64,000 nucleotides of DNA from Topomyia yanbarensis. Its lineage: Eukaryota; Arthropoda; Insecta; Diptera; Culicidae. Position 1 is the first letter of the stretch; the number at the start of each line of letters is the position of its first letter. Positions 24,543-35,967 of this stretch are shown here, piece after piece. A program made the position numbers and the translations under genes. The DNA lies in the NCBI RefSeq assembly GCF_030247195.1, contig NC_080671.1, positions 68,509,412 through 68,573,411 on the forward strand, given 5' to 3'. Below the pieces are notes generated by a model that was not told the DNA's origin, ran no database searches, and was given only the letters and a program-made list of their open reading frames with translations.

Positions 24543-25432
24543 TTTTTATAATTCATATTATTTGCAGTCAAAAATACAATTTCTTTTTGAATGATTCTAA
24601 ACGCCATTTTAAATCAAAATGTCAATCACAAAAATTTTCTGAAATGTAGTAGTTCTTGAGATATTTTAAATTTAGTTTTAACAACACAATTCTTTTGTTT
24701 TATTCCCTCCCCAATGGGGGTTTGATGGTATAGCAAACATCATCAAGCATATTGCGTGCATCAGCGCTGAAGAACAACTGCTTCAAGATGGTTATTGCAT
24801 TACGCCTCTATAGTGGTACATCGAGGAGACCGAGAGGGTTTATGCGCCTTTTTTATGATCTATGTTTCTTCATATTCTGCACCTGCGCATACAAACGCTC
24901 AACCACTGGTCTGTGCGCCGTCTGACGGGTCGACGTGCACTGACTTTTGCTGTGTGCCGTGTTTGCAAATATTGTTCCACAATTTGAATGCATGCAGAAC
25001 TGGCGTATATGATAGAATAGTGGCTAATACTTCTGGTGATCAATTTGTGCATTTGGTTCTATTCATTCGGGAAGTCGGATTGGATAAATTAGAGTACAAT
25101 GAATTTACCGACGCACGTTAGTCATCCATTCCCGGCCAGCATAGCATTATGAAAGTCTAACAGCATGCAATAGTCGTTATTAGTAAATATACAACATTTG
25201 CTGCATTTAGACGAGTTTGATTGCATGTTACATGTGTTTTTTCTATTCTACTTTGCTAGTCTGTTTCTTTTGTGCATCTATTAGTTTGCTTTTCTATTAT
25301 TGATGTATACCAAAATAGTATCGGTCAGTTTATACACTTTTAATCAAGCTCTTTACATCTTTTTTCTTTATTCGGCATGTTATGATTCCTTTTATTAGTA
25401 TATCTCTACTATACGCTATCTATGCTCATATA

Positions 25433-26990
25433 GGTACAAACGCTCGGGGCCTTCGCGATAACACGAACCTGGCCACAAACGCGACCATGCAATTTCAATA
25501 ATCCACACATTCTTACGCCCGCGATTTCGCCTACATGAAAAACCCCGGTAGTTAAGTAAACGTAGCATCTTTAAACTTCTAAACGCGGTCTCAACCATTA
25601 ACCCACCACTCGCGAGATCATAAAACGGTCACGTCTGGAAGTCTTACTTCAGTTCTAGCAGTCTGGATTAATGTCTTTACTTGAACCAATCAAAAAAGTG
25701 ACGCTCATATTCACTAAACAACACGTTCCATGATGACATGACCTGGAACTCTAGTGATATGGGGAAACGGACTCTCTTCTACCATCTGTACCATACACTA
25801 AAAATTAAGTATCAGACTCACGGTTCGCGCGCGATCAGACAAGAATACACACTACATCATTATAAAATCGAAATTATACACGCGAAGTCACATACACGTG
25901 ACAAACACGTTAATATACAAATGCTTGAGCCCTTCGCGACCATCCACGGTACATACACCCGCGATCTTGTAAACATGATAACGCACGATCATAAATCGGT
26001 CACTTTCGGATGTTTCTATCCTTGATATCAGCAGACTAGACATGCCTTCAATTAGATCAATTAAAAAAAGAAAGCTCGCATATTCACTGAACACCACGTT
26101 ACATGGCGACATGACCGAGGACTCTAGGGATATGGGGTAACTTACTCCCTGTCAGAATGTGAATTGTACACCGAAAACTAACTATCAGAATGAAGGTCCT
26201 CGTGACCATCCAAGAACGCACGTGTGTATAGAAATGGCTACACGGTTACAAAATCCAGTCTTGCACACGCGAAGTCACATGAATGCGATCACACGCAACA
26301 AACACGTTAACATACGAACGCTTAAGCCCTTCGCGATTAACAATGCACACCTACGTTCGCGATCGCGCAAACTTAACAACACTTACGAAGTTTCAAAATC
26401 TGTCTCAAACACGAACCTACAAACGTCCGTTTTCGCGCGCTCATGAATCGGTCACGTCCGGAAACCATTACTCTCTGTCTTAAGGATTAATCAAAAAATA
26501 AAGCTCATATCCACTAGACAACACGTTCCATGGCGACATCACCGGGAACTCTAGTGATATGGAAGATCTCACTCTCTTTTAGCATCGTAGTCGTACACCA
26601 AAAATAAAATATTAGATTCACGGTCCGCGGGCGATTATCCAAGAACACATGCGAATATGCGAAAAGCACACGATTATAAAATAGAATTTATACACGCGAA
26701 GTTACATACACGTTAGCACATGCGACATACAACCGCACACGCGATCGAACACGTTAACGTACAAATGCTCGAGCTCTTCGCGATGATACACGCGATCGCG
26801 AGTCCCTACGCCCACACATACCTGAACCGTACAATGAATATCACATTCAGAATCACGGCCCGCTACAATTGGCCTAAAGCAGGGTTTTAGTGGGCGACAA
26901 TGCCTGTCTCGTCTGCAAACTGTAGTATGTGATTCTGACGGGAAGCCATTCCTAGAACCTAGCTCCACAGATCTAGTAGGACTCTCGAAA
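25433..26990 (+). repeat. CpG-rich complex repeat, block 2
   Basis: About four diverged units. The ACCGGGAACTCTAGTGATATGG landmark falls near 25740, 26115 and 26540. The CGGTCACGTCCGGAA landmark falls near 25626, 25991 and 26445. CGCGATCG words are common. The minus-strand open frame at 26702-27052 belongs to the repeat (its counterpart is 50833-51180). Confidence 0.85.
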
Positions 26991-27536
26991 AAAACAATAA
27001 AAATGATACTTAGAATTATATTCCATAATAAAATTACAGTTTTGTATGCCAATTAGTTTGAAATTTTAAAATTTGTATAAAGCTATTGTTAGACAAACTT
27101 TTTTACTGATAAGTTCTCCATCATACAATTATATTCAAAATGTTTCTTTTCCCTTAAGATTTTTGTTGACAAAATATAAAAAATTGGAAAAAATGGGTTT
27201 TTTGCAATTTAAATTTTTAACACAAATTTTTGTTTTTGTGAAAAATGACACAACATTTTTTTCAGTGTATATTTTTTCGTACATAAATATTCATTAACGA
27301 AAACTCGTTCTCAGAAAGTTCAAAACCGAACAAAAAAAAAATGATATTAATGCACGTGGAAATGTTCACGCCCTTTTGAAAAATTGCTCGTGTATCAAAT
27401 TTTTGCAATTGTCAAAGAAAATCATGGAGATTCAAAAACCGAACACAACTTCAAAGTTTCGTTCGAATCGACGATGGTCATATTTTGTGGTAGGCCAGTT
27501 TCTCATGGAATCCCTATATGCAATCGCGATAATCCA

Positions 27537-28978
27537 CGGTGGTGAAACACTGGCTAGAGCGCTGCACTGGGCAATCGCCAAAACTTGGGAGGAGGAGATT
27601 TTTCTGGAGGAGTGGATGGAAGGTGTCGTTTGCCCAATCTACAAAAAGGGTGACAAGTTGGATTGTTGCAACTACCGCGCGATCACACTACTTAGCGCCG
27701 CCTACAAGGTCCTCTCCCAAATTCTTTGCCGCCGATTGTCACCATTTGCAAGGGAGTTCGCGGGGCACTACCAAGCGGGATTCATGGGTTCCCGCGCCAC
27801 CACGGACCAAATATTCGCGATTCGGCAGGTTCTGCAGAAATGCCGCGAATACAACGTGCCCACACATCATTTGTTCATCGATTTCAAATCGGCTATGACA
27901 CAATCGGTCTAGGTCAGCTATGGCAGATAATGCACGAGTACGGTTTTCCGGATAAGCTAACACGATTAGTCAAAGCGACAATGGATCGGGTGATGTGCGT
28001 TGTTCGAGTATCAGGGACACTCTCGAGTCCCTTTGAATCTCGAAGAGAGTTACGGCAAGGTGATGGTCTATCGTGCCTGCTGTTCAACGTTGCGTTAGAA
28101 GGTGTAATACGAAGAGCGGGGTTAGACACGAGTGGCACGATCTTCAGGAAGTCCGTCCAGCTTCTTGGCTTCGCCGACGATATTGACATAATGGCACGAA
28201 AGTTTGTGGCGATATCGGAAACGTACATCAGACTGAAAGCTGAAGCCAGCAGGATTGGAGTTGCCATCAACGTTTCGAAGACAAATACATTAGAGGAAGA
28301 GGTTCTAGAGACGACAATTTGAACCTCTCATCCCGAGTTCGGATTAACGGTGACGAAATCGAGATGGTCAACAAACTCCTGTATTTGAGCTCACTGGTAA
28401 CCGCCGACAATGATACGAGCAGAGAAATTCAGAGACGGATCTTGGCGGGAAGTCGTGCCTACTTTGGGCTCCGGAGGACACTCCGGTCGACCAAAATTCT
28501 CCGCCGCATGAAGTTGATTATCTACAAGACGCTGATTAGACGGGTGGTCCTCTACGGCCACGAGACCTGCACTATGCTCGTGGAGGACCAACGCGCCCTT
28601 GGAGTTTTCGAACGAAATGTGTTGCGTACCATCTATGGTGGCGTGCAGATGGAATACGGGACGTGGTGCAGGCGAATGAACCAAGAGTTTCATCAGCTGC
28701 TGGAAGACCCATCCATCGCGCATACCGCAAAAATAGGACGTTTGCAGTAGGCTGGACACGTCGTAAGAATGTCGGACGACAACCCGGTGAAGATGGTTCT
28801 TGAGGGCGATCCTACAGCAACAAGAAGACGAGGCGCACAGTGAGCACGGTGGATCGACCAGATAGAGGACGACCTGCGGACCCTTCGAAGACTGCGAGGC
28901 TGGCGACAAGCAGCAATGGACCGAGTGGAGTGAAGACAGCTTCTGCATACAGCAAGAGACAACAAGACTCTAGTCTGA
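27537..28978 (+). pseudogene. Non-LTR reverse transcriptase relic, frameshifted
   Basis: The coding similarity runs through three frames. 27537 to about 27890 holds EEWMEGVVCPIYKKGD, NYRAITLLSAAYKVLS, ATTDQIFAIRQ and HHLFIDFKSA (first catalytic Asp). About 27890-28310 holds LRQGDGLSCLLFN and the catalytic FADDID. 28319-28978 holds the thumb and connection region (KLLYLSSLVTAD, YKTLIRRVVLYGHET). There are stops at 28748-28750 and near 28841 and 28949. No endonuclease domain lies upstream, so the copy is 5'-truncated. It ends at a TGA (28976-28978), directly against complex-repeat DNA. RTE or a related clade is likely; not certain. Confidence 0.85.
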
Positions 28979-28980
28979 AC

Positions 28981-29930
28981 GCCTTCAGTTCTAACCCCCA
29001 GATCTAAACATCAGACTCTAGATCCACGCGAAGATTTAAAAATCCAAGCGAATTTGCAAATGACAGCAGTACAGCATGGTTATACAATACACACACGACG
29101 TATAAACGCCCACGCGATCAATACGTTAAAATACAATCTCGCCCGAATCCTTCGCGATTATCCTCACATCTAGGTTCGCGATCTCGCAAACATGAAAAAG
29201 TTCCGGTAATTAAGTGAACGTTTTAGCACTTATAAAGTTAAAAACCTATGTTCGCTTGATCATGAATCGGTTACGTCTGGAGGTCCCCACCCTCGGTTCT
29301 AGCCGCCTAGGTCCAGAGAGTTCAGCTAACCCAATCTAATAAACGAAATTTAAAAAACGCTCATATCCACTAGACAACACGTTCCATGGCGACTTGACCG
29401 GCAACTCTAGTGATATGGGGGAACTCACTCTTCTGGCATCTGAACCGTACACTAAAAATTAAGTACCGATTATCGTTCCGATGATCGAAGAACACACGCG
29501 AGTATGCGGATGGCAATTTATTTAGTAACGACTAACAAACGCCCACGTGATCGAACACGTTAGCATACAAACTCTCGAGCCCTTCGCGATGGCACACAAA
29601 GATGCACGTGCATACGCGATCATCCACGCACAACTACGCCCAAAATTTCACAAATACAAAACGCCCCGACGATTTAGTGAACGCTATAGCACTTATAATC
29701 TGATCAACGCTGTCTCAAGCACGAACATATAAACGCTCATTCCTGCGCGATCGTGAAGTCCCTGCGCACGCACATCTGAACCGTACACTCAGTATCACAA
29801 TCAGAATCACTGCAATTGATCTTAAGCAGTGTTTTAGTGACATTTTCCGTCTCGTCTACAATTGTAGTAAGTTATTCTGACAGGGAGCCCTTCCGAGAAT
29901 CATGCTGTACAGCTCTAGTAAGATAATTAA
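28981..29930 (+). repeat. CpG-rich complex repeat, block 3
   Basis: It begins GCCTTCAGTTCTAAC, as block 1 does near 21480, right after the RT relic. GAATCGGTTACGTC (29264) and ACTCTAGTGATATGG (about 29404) landmarks are present. About two units. Confidence 0.8.
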
Positions 29931-32234
29931 ATTCTCATGGGTTCAAACACCATACAACTCCATAAAGATACCATGAATATGGTACGCGCCAAAGTTCACA
30001 ACCATCAAAACACCATGAAATGTTCTCAAAAACATATAATTGCACCAGAATGTGGTTTTTGAATGAGATCTTCCGGACCATGGTCCGTAATACTCTTATG
30101 GGTTGAACCCATTCAAGACACTACCAAAACAACATGCACTGGGGTGAATTTGGACCATGGGCATGATGGGTTTTTCGTTTGCTCGGGTATACTGTTAAAA
30201 TACGAACAAATTTCAATTATGGACAAGGATCGATGAAAATTAACAATTAAACTCAAACTTTTAAGCGGTATTGTAGCGCCTCAAAGTAAGAACAATAACA
30301 CAGCATCAGTCACCGTTCTTCACTGACCCAATAAGATAAGTAATCTTTCCGGGCTGTGCGAGTTCCAACGTTTTTTAGCACTGCGCAAGGCAAGGGTCTA
30401 TAGCGAAAAGGAAACCTTCCCCGCATTTCACGGATCCCACCGTGTTTTTGTTTATTTTATGACCCAAGCCTACTCGGCACGGCAACGGAGAGCAAAACTA
30501 GCCACGAAAAGAAAACCGAAGAAACTGAACAAACCGTACACCCTACCCTACTTACCTCCGCTGCTGCGTACGGATTTCAATGTAGAGTGTTCAAAAATCA
30601 GAAACACCTTCCCGTTGCTGCGAGATCTCGTGATTGGGACTCGCTCACGTTGAAGGCTCTTCCAGGCCGCTGCGCGCACCGGCTACAACTTCCGCAGTTT
30701 CACGCAATCGGCTGAATTATCTTTATAATGATTTTATGTTCGTTCCCAAATTGGATAATTCCAGGTTCGAGGCGATTTGAAGCGGGTTTCACGGTCTTTG
30801 CTACGCTAGTCAGTTTTATATATTCATAGAGAAGGTGTCAGGTGCTATAGTTCTGTGCCGAGATCTTTCGACTTGTCCACTGATGGAGGATGGAGGAGAT
30901 GACGGGTTCGATTCCCGTGAGCAAAGCTGGAAGGCGCGTAACGGACTGACGCCTTCAACTTACGACCCGCTATTGACAACGAGAAGTGGATTGTTTTTTA
31001 TGCAAATGAGCCGTTTTGAATTTATCATTCCATCAGTAAGGCTAATCGAAGTACCCGTCTGTTGCCCGACAGTCAGTTAGCCAGGAGTAAAAGGAAACCG
31101 TGCCTTGCAAAGACAGAAGAAGGAAGAAAAAATGGTCAGACAGCTTATTTACGATGCGAAAGAGAACTGTTTAAACAAACAGGCAAATTTAAGCTTCTCT
31201 GATATGCGAAACGAACGGAACGCTGCGCTTGCTGCAGTCTCGCACTCCGCCCGTCGTTACGGGGAGTCCCTTCGACGGGGCGCGGTTGCCATAGTTAACG
31301 TCCAAGTAACGGGCTGGCGCTGTAAAATCAACCAACAAACGGTGGTAGTAAAGTATCGAAATTTATTTTGCACCATCGCAGTTTGAAGGCTCGCAATAAA
31401 ATTTTTAAATACTGTTCTCATTGAGGCGACCGTGCCAGGATTGAGAATATCGGAATAAATAACCACATGATCGCCTTTGAATGGCACTAAAGCTGCACAT
31501 TCTCGGACAACAGAAAAGTCCAAAATCTCACGCTATAGGTTTGTTTATATTACCCGGTCAGCTCACTGACTTAATAGGTGGTCATTTTAACGACAATGAC
31601 CCAGCAGTTGGGTTAAAACAATGGCAGCTTGAGTGGGCAGAACAGTTTATTCAATGCCGCTCTGATTGCTTTCGAAGAGAATAATTTATAGTGTCCGTAA
31701 AATTTGCTAACTTGTTCGATCGCCCGTGGAGGCGTTGTATACGTTTCGCTAACTGCTTTGGCCGTGCCTTTCGGGCGTTTATCCAATTAGAAAGTTCGTT
31801 TCCAAAATTTTATAGTCAATTTTTATAAATACCTTAGTTCGATTCGTATGAGAAAAAGCATCAATTTGGTGGCTGGTGTAAATATTAATTTTGTATTTTC
31901 TTTCTCTTTTCAGGTAAGAAACCTTTCTCTTCATCCCCTTAATTGTAGTGCAAACAACTCAAAGTTTATAATTAGCACGTACCGCTACACGGATACGACA
32001 AACTTTTTAGGGTATCGATCAAAAAGGTAAATTAAGGTAAAGAGCGTTGAAGGTTTAATCACGGCAGAACCCGCAACTCATTGATTGGTTTTTATATTCA
32101 ACATTGTGTTAAGTAAACTACATTTTAGGCACCGTGGGACAAGGCTCCCTAATGTTCTGTCATATTTTAATAACTATGATTATAAAGTTGGAGACATACA
32201 AGAAATATGTGTAATTCACTTACTGTATATCTTT
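29931..32234. other. No recognisable gene
   Basis: The first 300 bp hold several CCATG words and the palindrome GGACCATGGTCC (about 30093-30104). Open frames at 30459-30653 (basic, 64 codons) and 31105-31386 have no known motif. A tRNA-like T-arm at 30902-30918 lacks a matching acceptor stem. The locus lies just outside the histone palindrome. Confidence 0.4.
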
Positions 32235-32736
32235 ATTTTAATGTAGAATACATTTAAGGTTTCAATATAGGGGTCCCGTTTCAAAATATCGGCTGCGGCG
32301 CCGCGTCAGATTTTGAACGTTAATAACTTTTATCATACTTAACAGAATGATTTGATTTTTAGACCAATTTGTTGCAAATATGTTCCTCTATGCTGTATTA
32401 AAATTTGAAGTATATATAACATGTACTAATAACAAAAAAAATGTTTTGAAAAATCTTTCGAAAACGACTCGGAAAAGTGAAAATTTTCAGCCCATCCCGC
32501 ACAGAGCCGTCGTTATGGTAGACCAACCGAACAATAAAATAATGAAAAGTTTATATATAGGTCCATTACATGTTTGTTCGTATGGTTATTCGCATTGGGT
32601 TGCTTGACGAGAGCACTTGGTGGGGGAAAGAAGGCATATTCCTTTGGTTAGGCCATTAGAAGCCGGACGGAAAGGAAAGGCTCATGCACGGCACGAGAAC
32701 GAGCGAAAAAGCGATAGTAGTGCATATTAGCGCGAT

Positions 32737-32745
32737 TATATAAAT
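32737..32745 (+). promoter_or_regulatory. TATA box of H3 unit A
   Basis: TATATAAAT lies about 28 bp upstream of an initiator-like CTCATCATTCG (about 32764) that is conserved before copies A, B and C. In copies B and C the TATA box is changed to TATATGAAT. The mirror site is 43413-43421. Activity is untested. Confidence 0.5.
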
Positions 32746-32781
32746 ATCTGTCGGTCGGTTTTTCTCATCATTCGTATTCGT

Positions 32782-33108
32782 TCAAGCACTAGCAAGCAGC
32801 CAGTCCACCGAAGAAAAGCAGTCGGCGATGACGACGGCGGAAAAAGTGCCCCAGCTACTGGTGACTCATCGCAACCCGATCAGGAACTGTCGCCCTGCAA
32901 GAATTTCGCCCCAACTAAAGGGCAACAGAGTAGGCTATCGTTCCAGCGTCTGGGTCGTGAGATTGTGCAGGACTGCAAAGTCGAGCTACGCTTACAAAGC
33001 TCAGTCGTAATGATGCCCCGAGAAGCCAACGATGCCTACTTGGTCGGTTTGTTCGAGAATGCAAAATAGTGCTTTCTAGCTCACCGTGTCCGCGGGGAGT
33101 GCGTCTGA
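32782..33108 (+). pseudogene. Histone H3 pseudogene, copy A
   Basis: A 5' part resembles the H3 tail and its KSAPATG segment. A middle part matches H3 only after a frameshift (GTVALQEFR in an alternative frame). The 3' part reads [35 protein letters not shown], then TAG, then LAHRVRGECV and TGA (33106-33108). That final block corresponds to the H3 C-terminus, with about 20 residues before it deleted. There is no ATG at the expected start, although a TATA box and an initiator-like site are retained upstream. The protein could not fold as a full H3. The H3 assignment is firm from the FQRL-to-GLFE block and the 3' stem-loop. Confidence 0.88.
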
Positions 33109-33136
33109 ATTATGCTCCCGCAATAAAACAATAAAC

Positions 33137-33152
33137 GGTTCTTTACAGGACC
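33137..33152 (+). terminator. Histone mRNA 3' stem-loop, copy A
   Basis: GGTTCTTTACAGGACC has a 6-bp stem with one G-U pair and the loop TTAC in place of the usual TTTC. It lies 28 bp past the H3 stop. In replication-dependent histone mRNAs this element binds SLBP and directs 3' cleavage. Confidence 0.85.
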
Positions 33153-33264
33153 AATTAATTGTGTTCTAATAAGAGTTAAACTGAAATTTACATTTTATGG
33201 TGTATAACAAATAATTTTCAGAAAGCAATGAAATACGATGTGTGGAAAGAAAGAAAGAGAATTT

Positions 33265-33365
33265 AAATTATCCTCTCGCTCGTTTTCGTGCACTGCTTTT
33301 CCATTCCTTTCTGCTGCTACTACCATCATAACTAAAACGAATGTGCGTGTTCCCCCACCATCTCA
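33265..33365 (-). repeat. Inverted copy of the H3 upstream region
   Basis: Read on the minus strand it parallels the region upstream of copies B and C (33735-33835, 34775-34860): ATTCGTTTTRGTTATG, a GGAAWGGAAA-like block, then GAAAACGAGCGAGAG. Equivalent blocks are at about 34301-34400 and 35765-35850. This suggests the ancestral unit had divergent promoters, as in H3/H4 pairs; no H4 coding is seen. Confidence 0.6.
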
Positions 33366-33881
33366 AGACCAGTGTTGCCACAATTGCATGTCGCTATTAC
33401 AATTTGAATTATTTTATTGATCCTCTCTAGTATTGATAAAATATAGAACGTGCAAAGTACACTAGTCGCATGATTTTATTCGAACTTTTTGGCAGCCTCC
33501 GTTGATTAACTGCATAAATCGATTTGTTTGTGCAGCTCCTTGCTAGTAGCAAACTAAATAGCCTTTATCAGCGCTAACAAATAACACGAAAGAATTTAAA
33601 TTTGTGAAAATCTTTTCCTTCCTTCTTTTCAAATCTGCAACATTCTTTGAAAATATTGTTTGAATGTTGTTATTGAAAAACTGAACATGCAAGTTTGCTA
33701 GCATTGGCCACTAGATTGAAGGCGATGGAAAGACAGAATATTCGTTTTGGTTATGCTAGTATTGGTAGCCGAACGGAAAGGAAAGGCGCAGGAATGGCAC
33801 GAAAACGAGCGAGAGAGCGATAGTAGTGCTTTCTCGTATATGAATATTGGTCGTTCGGTTTTTCTCATCATTCGTATTCGT

Positions 33882-34140
33882 TCAAGCACTAGCAAGCAGC
33901 CAGTCCACCGAAGGAAAGCAGTTGGCAATAGCATAAAGGCAATAGGATAAAGGGCAACAGAGTAGGCTATCGTTCCAGCGTCTGGGTCGTGAGATTGTGC
34001 AGGACTGCAAAGTCGAGCTACGCTTACAAAGCTCAGTCGTAATGATGCCCCGAGAAGCCAACGATGCCTACTTGGTCGGTTTGTTCGAGAATGCAAAATA
34101 GTGCTTTCTAGCTCACCGTGTCCGCGGGGAGTGCGTCTGA
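33882..34140 (+). pseudogene. Histone H3 pseudogene, copy B
   Basis: It is nearly identical to copy A from the AAAGGGCAACAGAG motif onward, through GLFENAK-TAG to the terminal TGA (34138-34140). It has lost about 65 bp of the middle, replaced by a short ATAGCATAAAGGCAATAGGA stretch that brings in a stop. The intact octamer GCAGCCAG near its start is the unoccupied counterpart of the transposon target in copy C. The unit is absent from the right arm. Confidence 0.85.
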
Positions 34141-34168
34141 ATTATGCTCCCGCAATAAAACAATAAAC

Positions 34169-34184
34169 GGTTCTTTACAGGACC
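34169..34184 (+). terminator. Histone mRNA 3' stem-loop, copy B
   Basis: The sequence is identical to the copy A stem-loop (GGTTCTTTACAGGACC), at the same distance past the H3 stop. Confidence 0.85.
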
Positions 34185-34925
34185 AATTAATTGTGTTCTA
34201 ATAAGAGTTAAACTGAAATTTACATTTTATGGTGTATAACAAATAATTTTCAGAAAGCAATATAAGAAATACGATGTGTGGAAAGAAAGAAAGAGAATTT
34301 AAATTATCCTCTCGCTCGTTTTCGTGCACTGCTTTTCCATTCCTTTCTGCTGCTACTACCATCATAACTAAAACGAATGTGCGTGTTCCCCCACCATCTC
34401 ATGGCCAGTGTTGCCACAATTGCATGTCGCTATAACAATTTGAATTATTTTATTGATCCTCTCTAGTATTGATAAAATATAGAACATGCAAAGTACACTA
34501 GTCGCATGCTTTTATTCGAACTTTTTGGCAGCCTCCGTTGATTAACTGCATAAATCGATTTGTTTGTGCAGCTCCTTGCTAGTAGCAAACTAAATAGCCT
34601 TTATCAGCGCTAACAAATAAAACAAAAGAATTTAAGTTTGTGAAAATCTTCTCCTTCCTTCTTTTCAAATCTGCAACATTCTTTGAAAATATTGTTGGAA
34701 TGTTGTTATTGAAAAACTGAACATGCAAGTTTGCTAGCACTGGCCACTAGATTGAAGGCGATGGAAAGACAGAATATTCGTTTTGGTTATGCTAGTATTG
34801 GTAGCCGAACGGAAAGGAAAGGCACAGGAATGGCACGAAAACGAGCGGGAGAGCGATAGTAGTGCTTTCTTGTGTTTTCATATATGAATATTGGTCGGTC
34901 GGTTTTTCTCATCATTCGTATTCGT

Positions 34926-35604
34926 TCAAGCACTAGCAAGCAGCCAGCAGGGTTACCACATATACAGATTATTCTGTATTTTACAGATTTTTCAAGATAA
35001 ATTGCGACCCAGATTCTGTATATACAGATTACAGATTTTAGACTAAAATACAGATTTTACAGATTTTCAGTGTAGGTTTGTAGTACCCAGACTATTAGAA
35101 TTTCGAATGACACTTAAAAAGAATCCGATGCAGTTCAGACCTTAAGCAACCGCTAAGGCGTGGAACAAAAACGCCAAATTTAGATATTCCATTGTCAAAA
35201 TATAGTTTTTTTTGGAAGCTCCTAGGTAATTTTTGAATACAGATTTTTGATTCAGAATTTTTCTCCCAAGATACAGATTTCCAGATTTTTTTACGAAAAA
35301 ATACAGATTTCTATGTGGCAACCCTGGCAGCCAGTCCACCGGAGGAAAGCAGTTGGCGATGATGACGGTCCGCAAAAGTGCCCAGCTACTGGTGGCCCAT
35401 CGCAACCAACTACCGATCAGGAACTGTCGCCATGCTAGTATTTCGCCCCAACTAAAGGGCAACGGAGCAACTAATCCGCTGGCTAACATTCCAGCGTCTG
35501 GTTCGTAAGGTTGTGTATTACTTCAAAGTCGAGCTACGCTTACAAAACTCAGCCGTAATGAAGCCACTGATGCCTACTTGGTCGGTTTGTGGGAGTGGGC
35601 GTAA
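34926..35604 (+). pseudogene. Histone H3 pseudogene, copy C, split by a transposon
   Basis: The N-terminal codons (34926-34947) are separated from the rest (35327-35604) by a 379-bp insertion. Downstream, one frame gives YRSGTVAM, TEQLIRW and TFQRLVRK, VELRLQNSAVMK; after a small deletion AYLVGLWEWA and TAA (35602-35604) follow. These match the H3 core order (alpha-N helix, LLIRKLPFQRL, then AYLVGLFE). A stop and frameshifts separate the pieces. Of all copies this one best shows the H3 middle section, which confirms origin from canonical H3 rather than a fast-evolving variant such as CENP-A. The C-terminal helix is missing. Confidence 0.85.
34948..35326. mobile_element. CAGGGTTRCCACATA-ended DNA element, copy 2 (379 bp)
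   Basis: The left end CAGGGTTACCACATA and inverted right end CAGGGTTGCCACATA match over 15 bp with one change. A perfect 8-bp target duplication GCAGCCAG flanks it (34940-34947, 35327-35334). The empty site is visible in copies A and B. It is full of ACAGATT words and non-coding. An 8-bp duplication fits the hAT or P superfamilies; not decided. Confidence 0.92.
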
Positions 35605-35621
35605 ATTACAATAAAAGCAAC

Positions 35622-35637
35622 GGTTCTTTTCAGGACC
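35622..35637 (+). terminator. Histone mRNA 3' stem-loop, copy C
   Basis: GGTTCTTTTCAGGACC has the consensus loop TTTC and a stem with one G-U pair, 17 bp past the stop. Confidence 0.88.
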
Positions 35638-35967
35638 AATCAATTGTGTTCTAGTGAGAGTTAAACTGAAACTTTTATTTTAAGGTGTGTAGCAAATTTT
35701 CAACAAGCAACATAATACGTTGGGTGGAAAGAAGTAGCTTGCACACGGAACAAAAATTTAAATTATCCTCTCGCTCGTTTCGTGCACTGCTTTTCCATTC
35801 CTTTCTACTGTTATTATCAGTATTACCAAAACGAATGTGTTGTTGCATGTGTTTAAGAGAAACGTTGAAGTCGCATGCTTCTATTCAAGCTTTTTGGCAG
35901 CCCCCGTGAACTAACTGCATTAAATGATTTTTTGTGCAGCTCCGTGCTAGTAGTAAACAAAATGGCC

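Larger units (their letters stand above)
22290..27396. mobile_element. Composite bounded by about 385-bp inverted repeats
   Basis: About 22290-22672 matches the reverse complement of about 26998-27396 along its whole length, including AAAAGGGCGT, the CTGAGAACGAGTTTT block and ACACTGAAAAAAATGTTGTG. Between the arms lie a second inverted-repeat element (22930-24542) and a block of complex repeat (25433-26990). A further piece at about 24570-24700 directly repeats about 22670-22770. It may be a long-TIR transposon that took later insertions, or two opposed fragments of one repeat. No transposase is seen. Confidence 0.55.

Noticed and set aside
30093..30104. Palindrome GGACCATGGTCC as a regulatory site
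   Set aside because: Single 12-bp palindrome with no partner motif or nearby gene.
30902..30918. tRNA T-arm (ACGGG TTCGATT CCCGT)
   Set aside because: No matching acceptor stem, D-arm or anticodon arm at the expected distance upstream; probably chance or a distant tRNA relic.
32782..33108. A divergent functional H3 variant such as CENP-A
   Set aside because: The middle matches canonical H3 only in shifted frames (clearest in copy C), the start codon is missing and a stop precedes the C-terminal block, so these are H3 pseudogenes.
35142..35489. 115-codon minus-strand frame, repeated at 41700-41993
   Set aside because: It runs antisense through H3 copy C and the inserted transposon; the duplication reflects the palindrome, not coding conservation.
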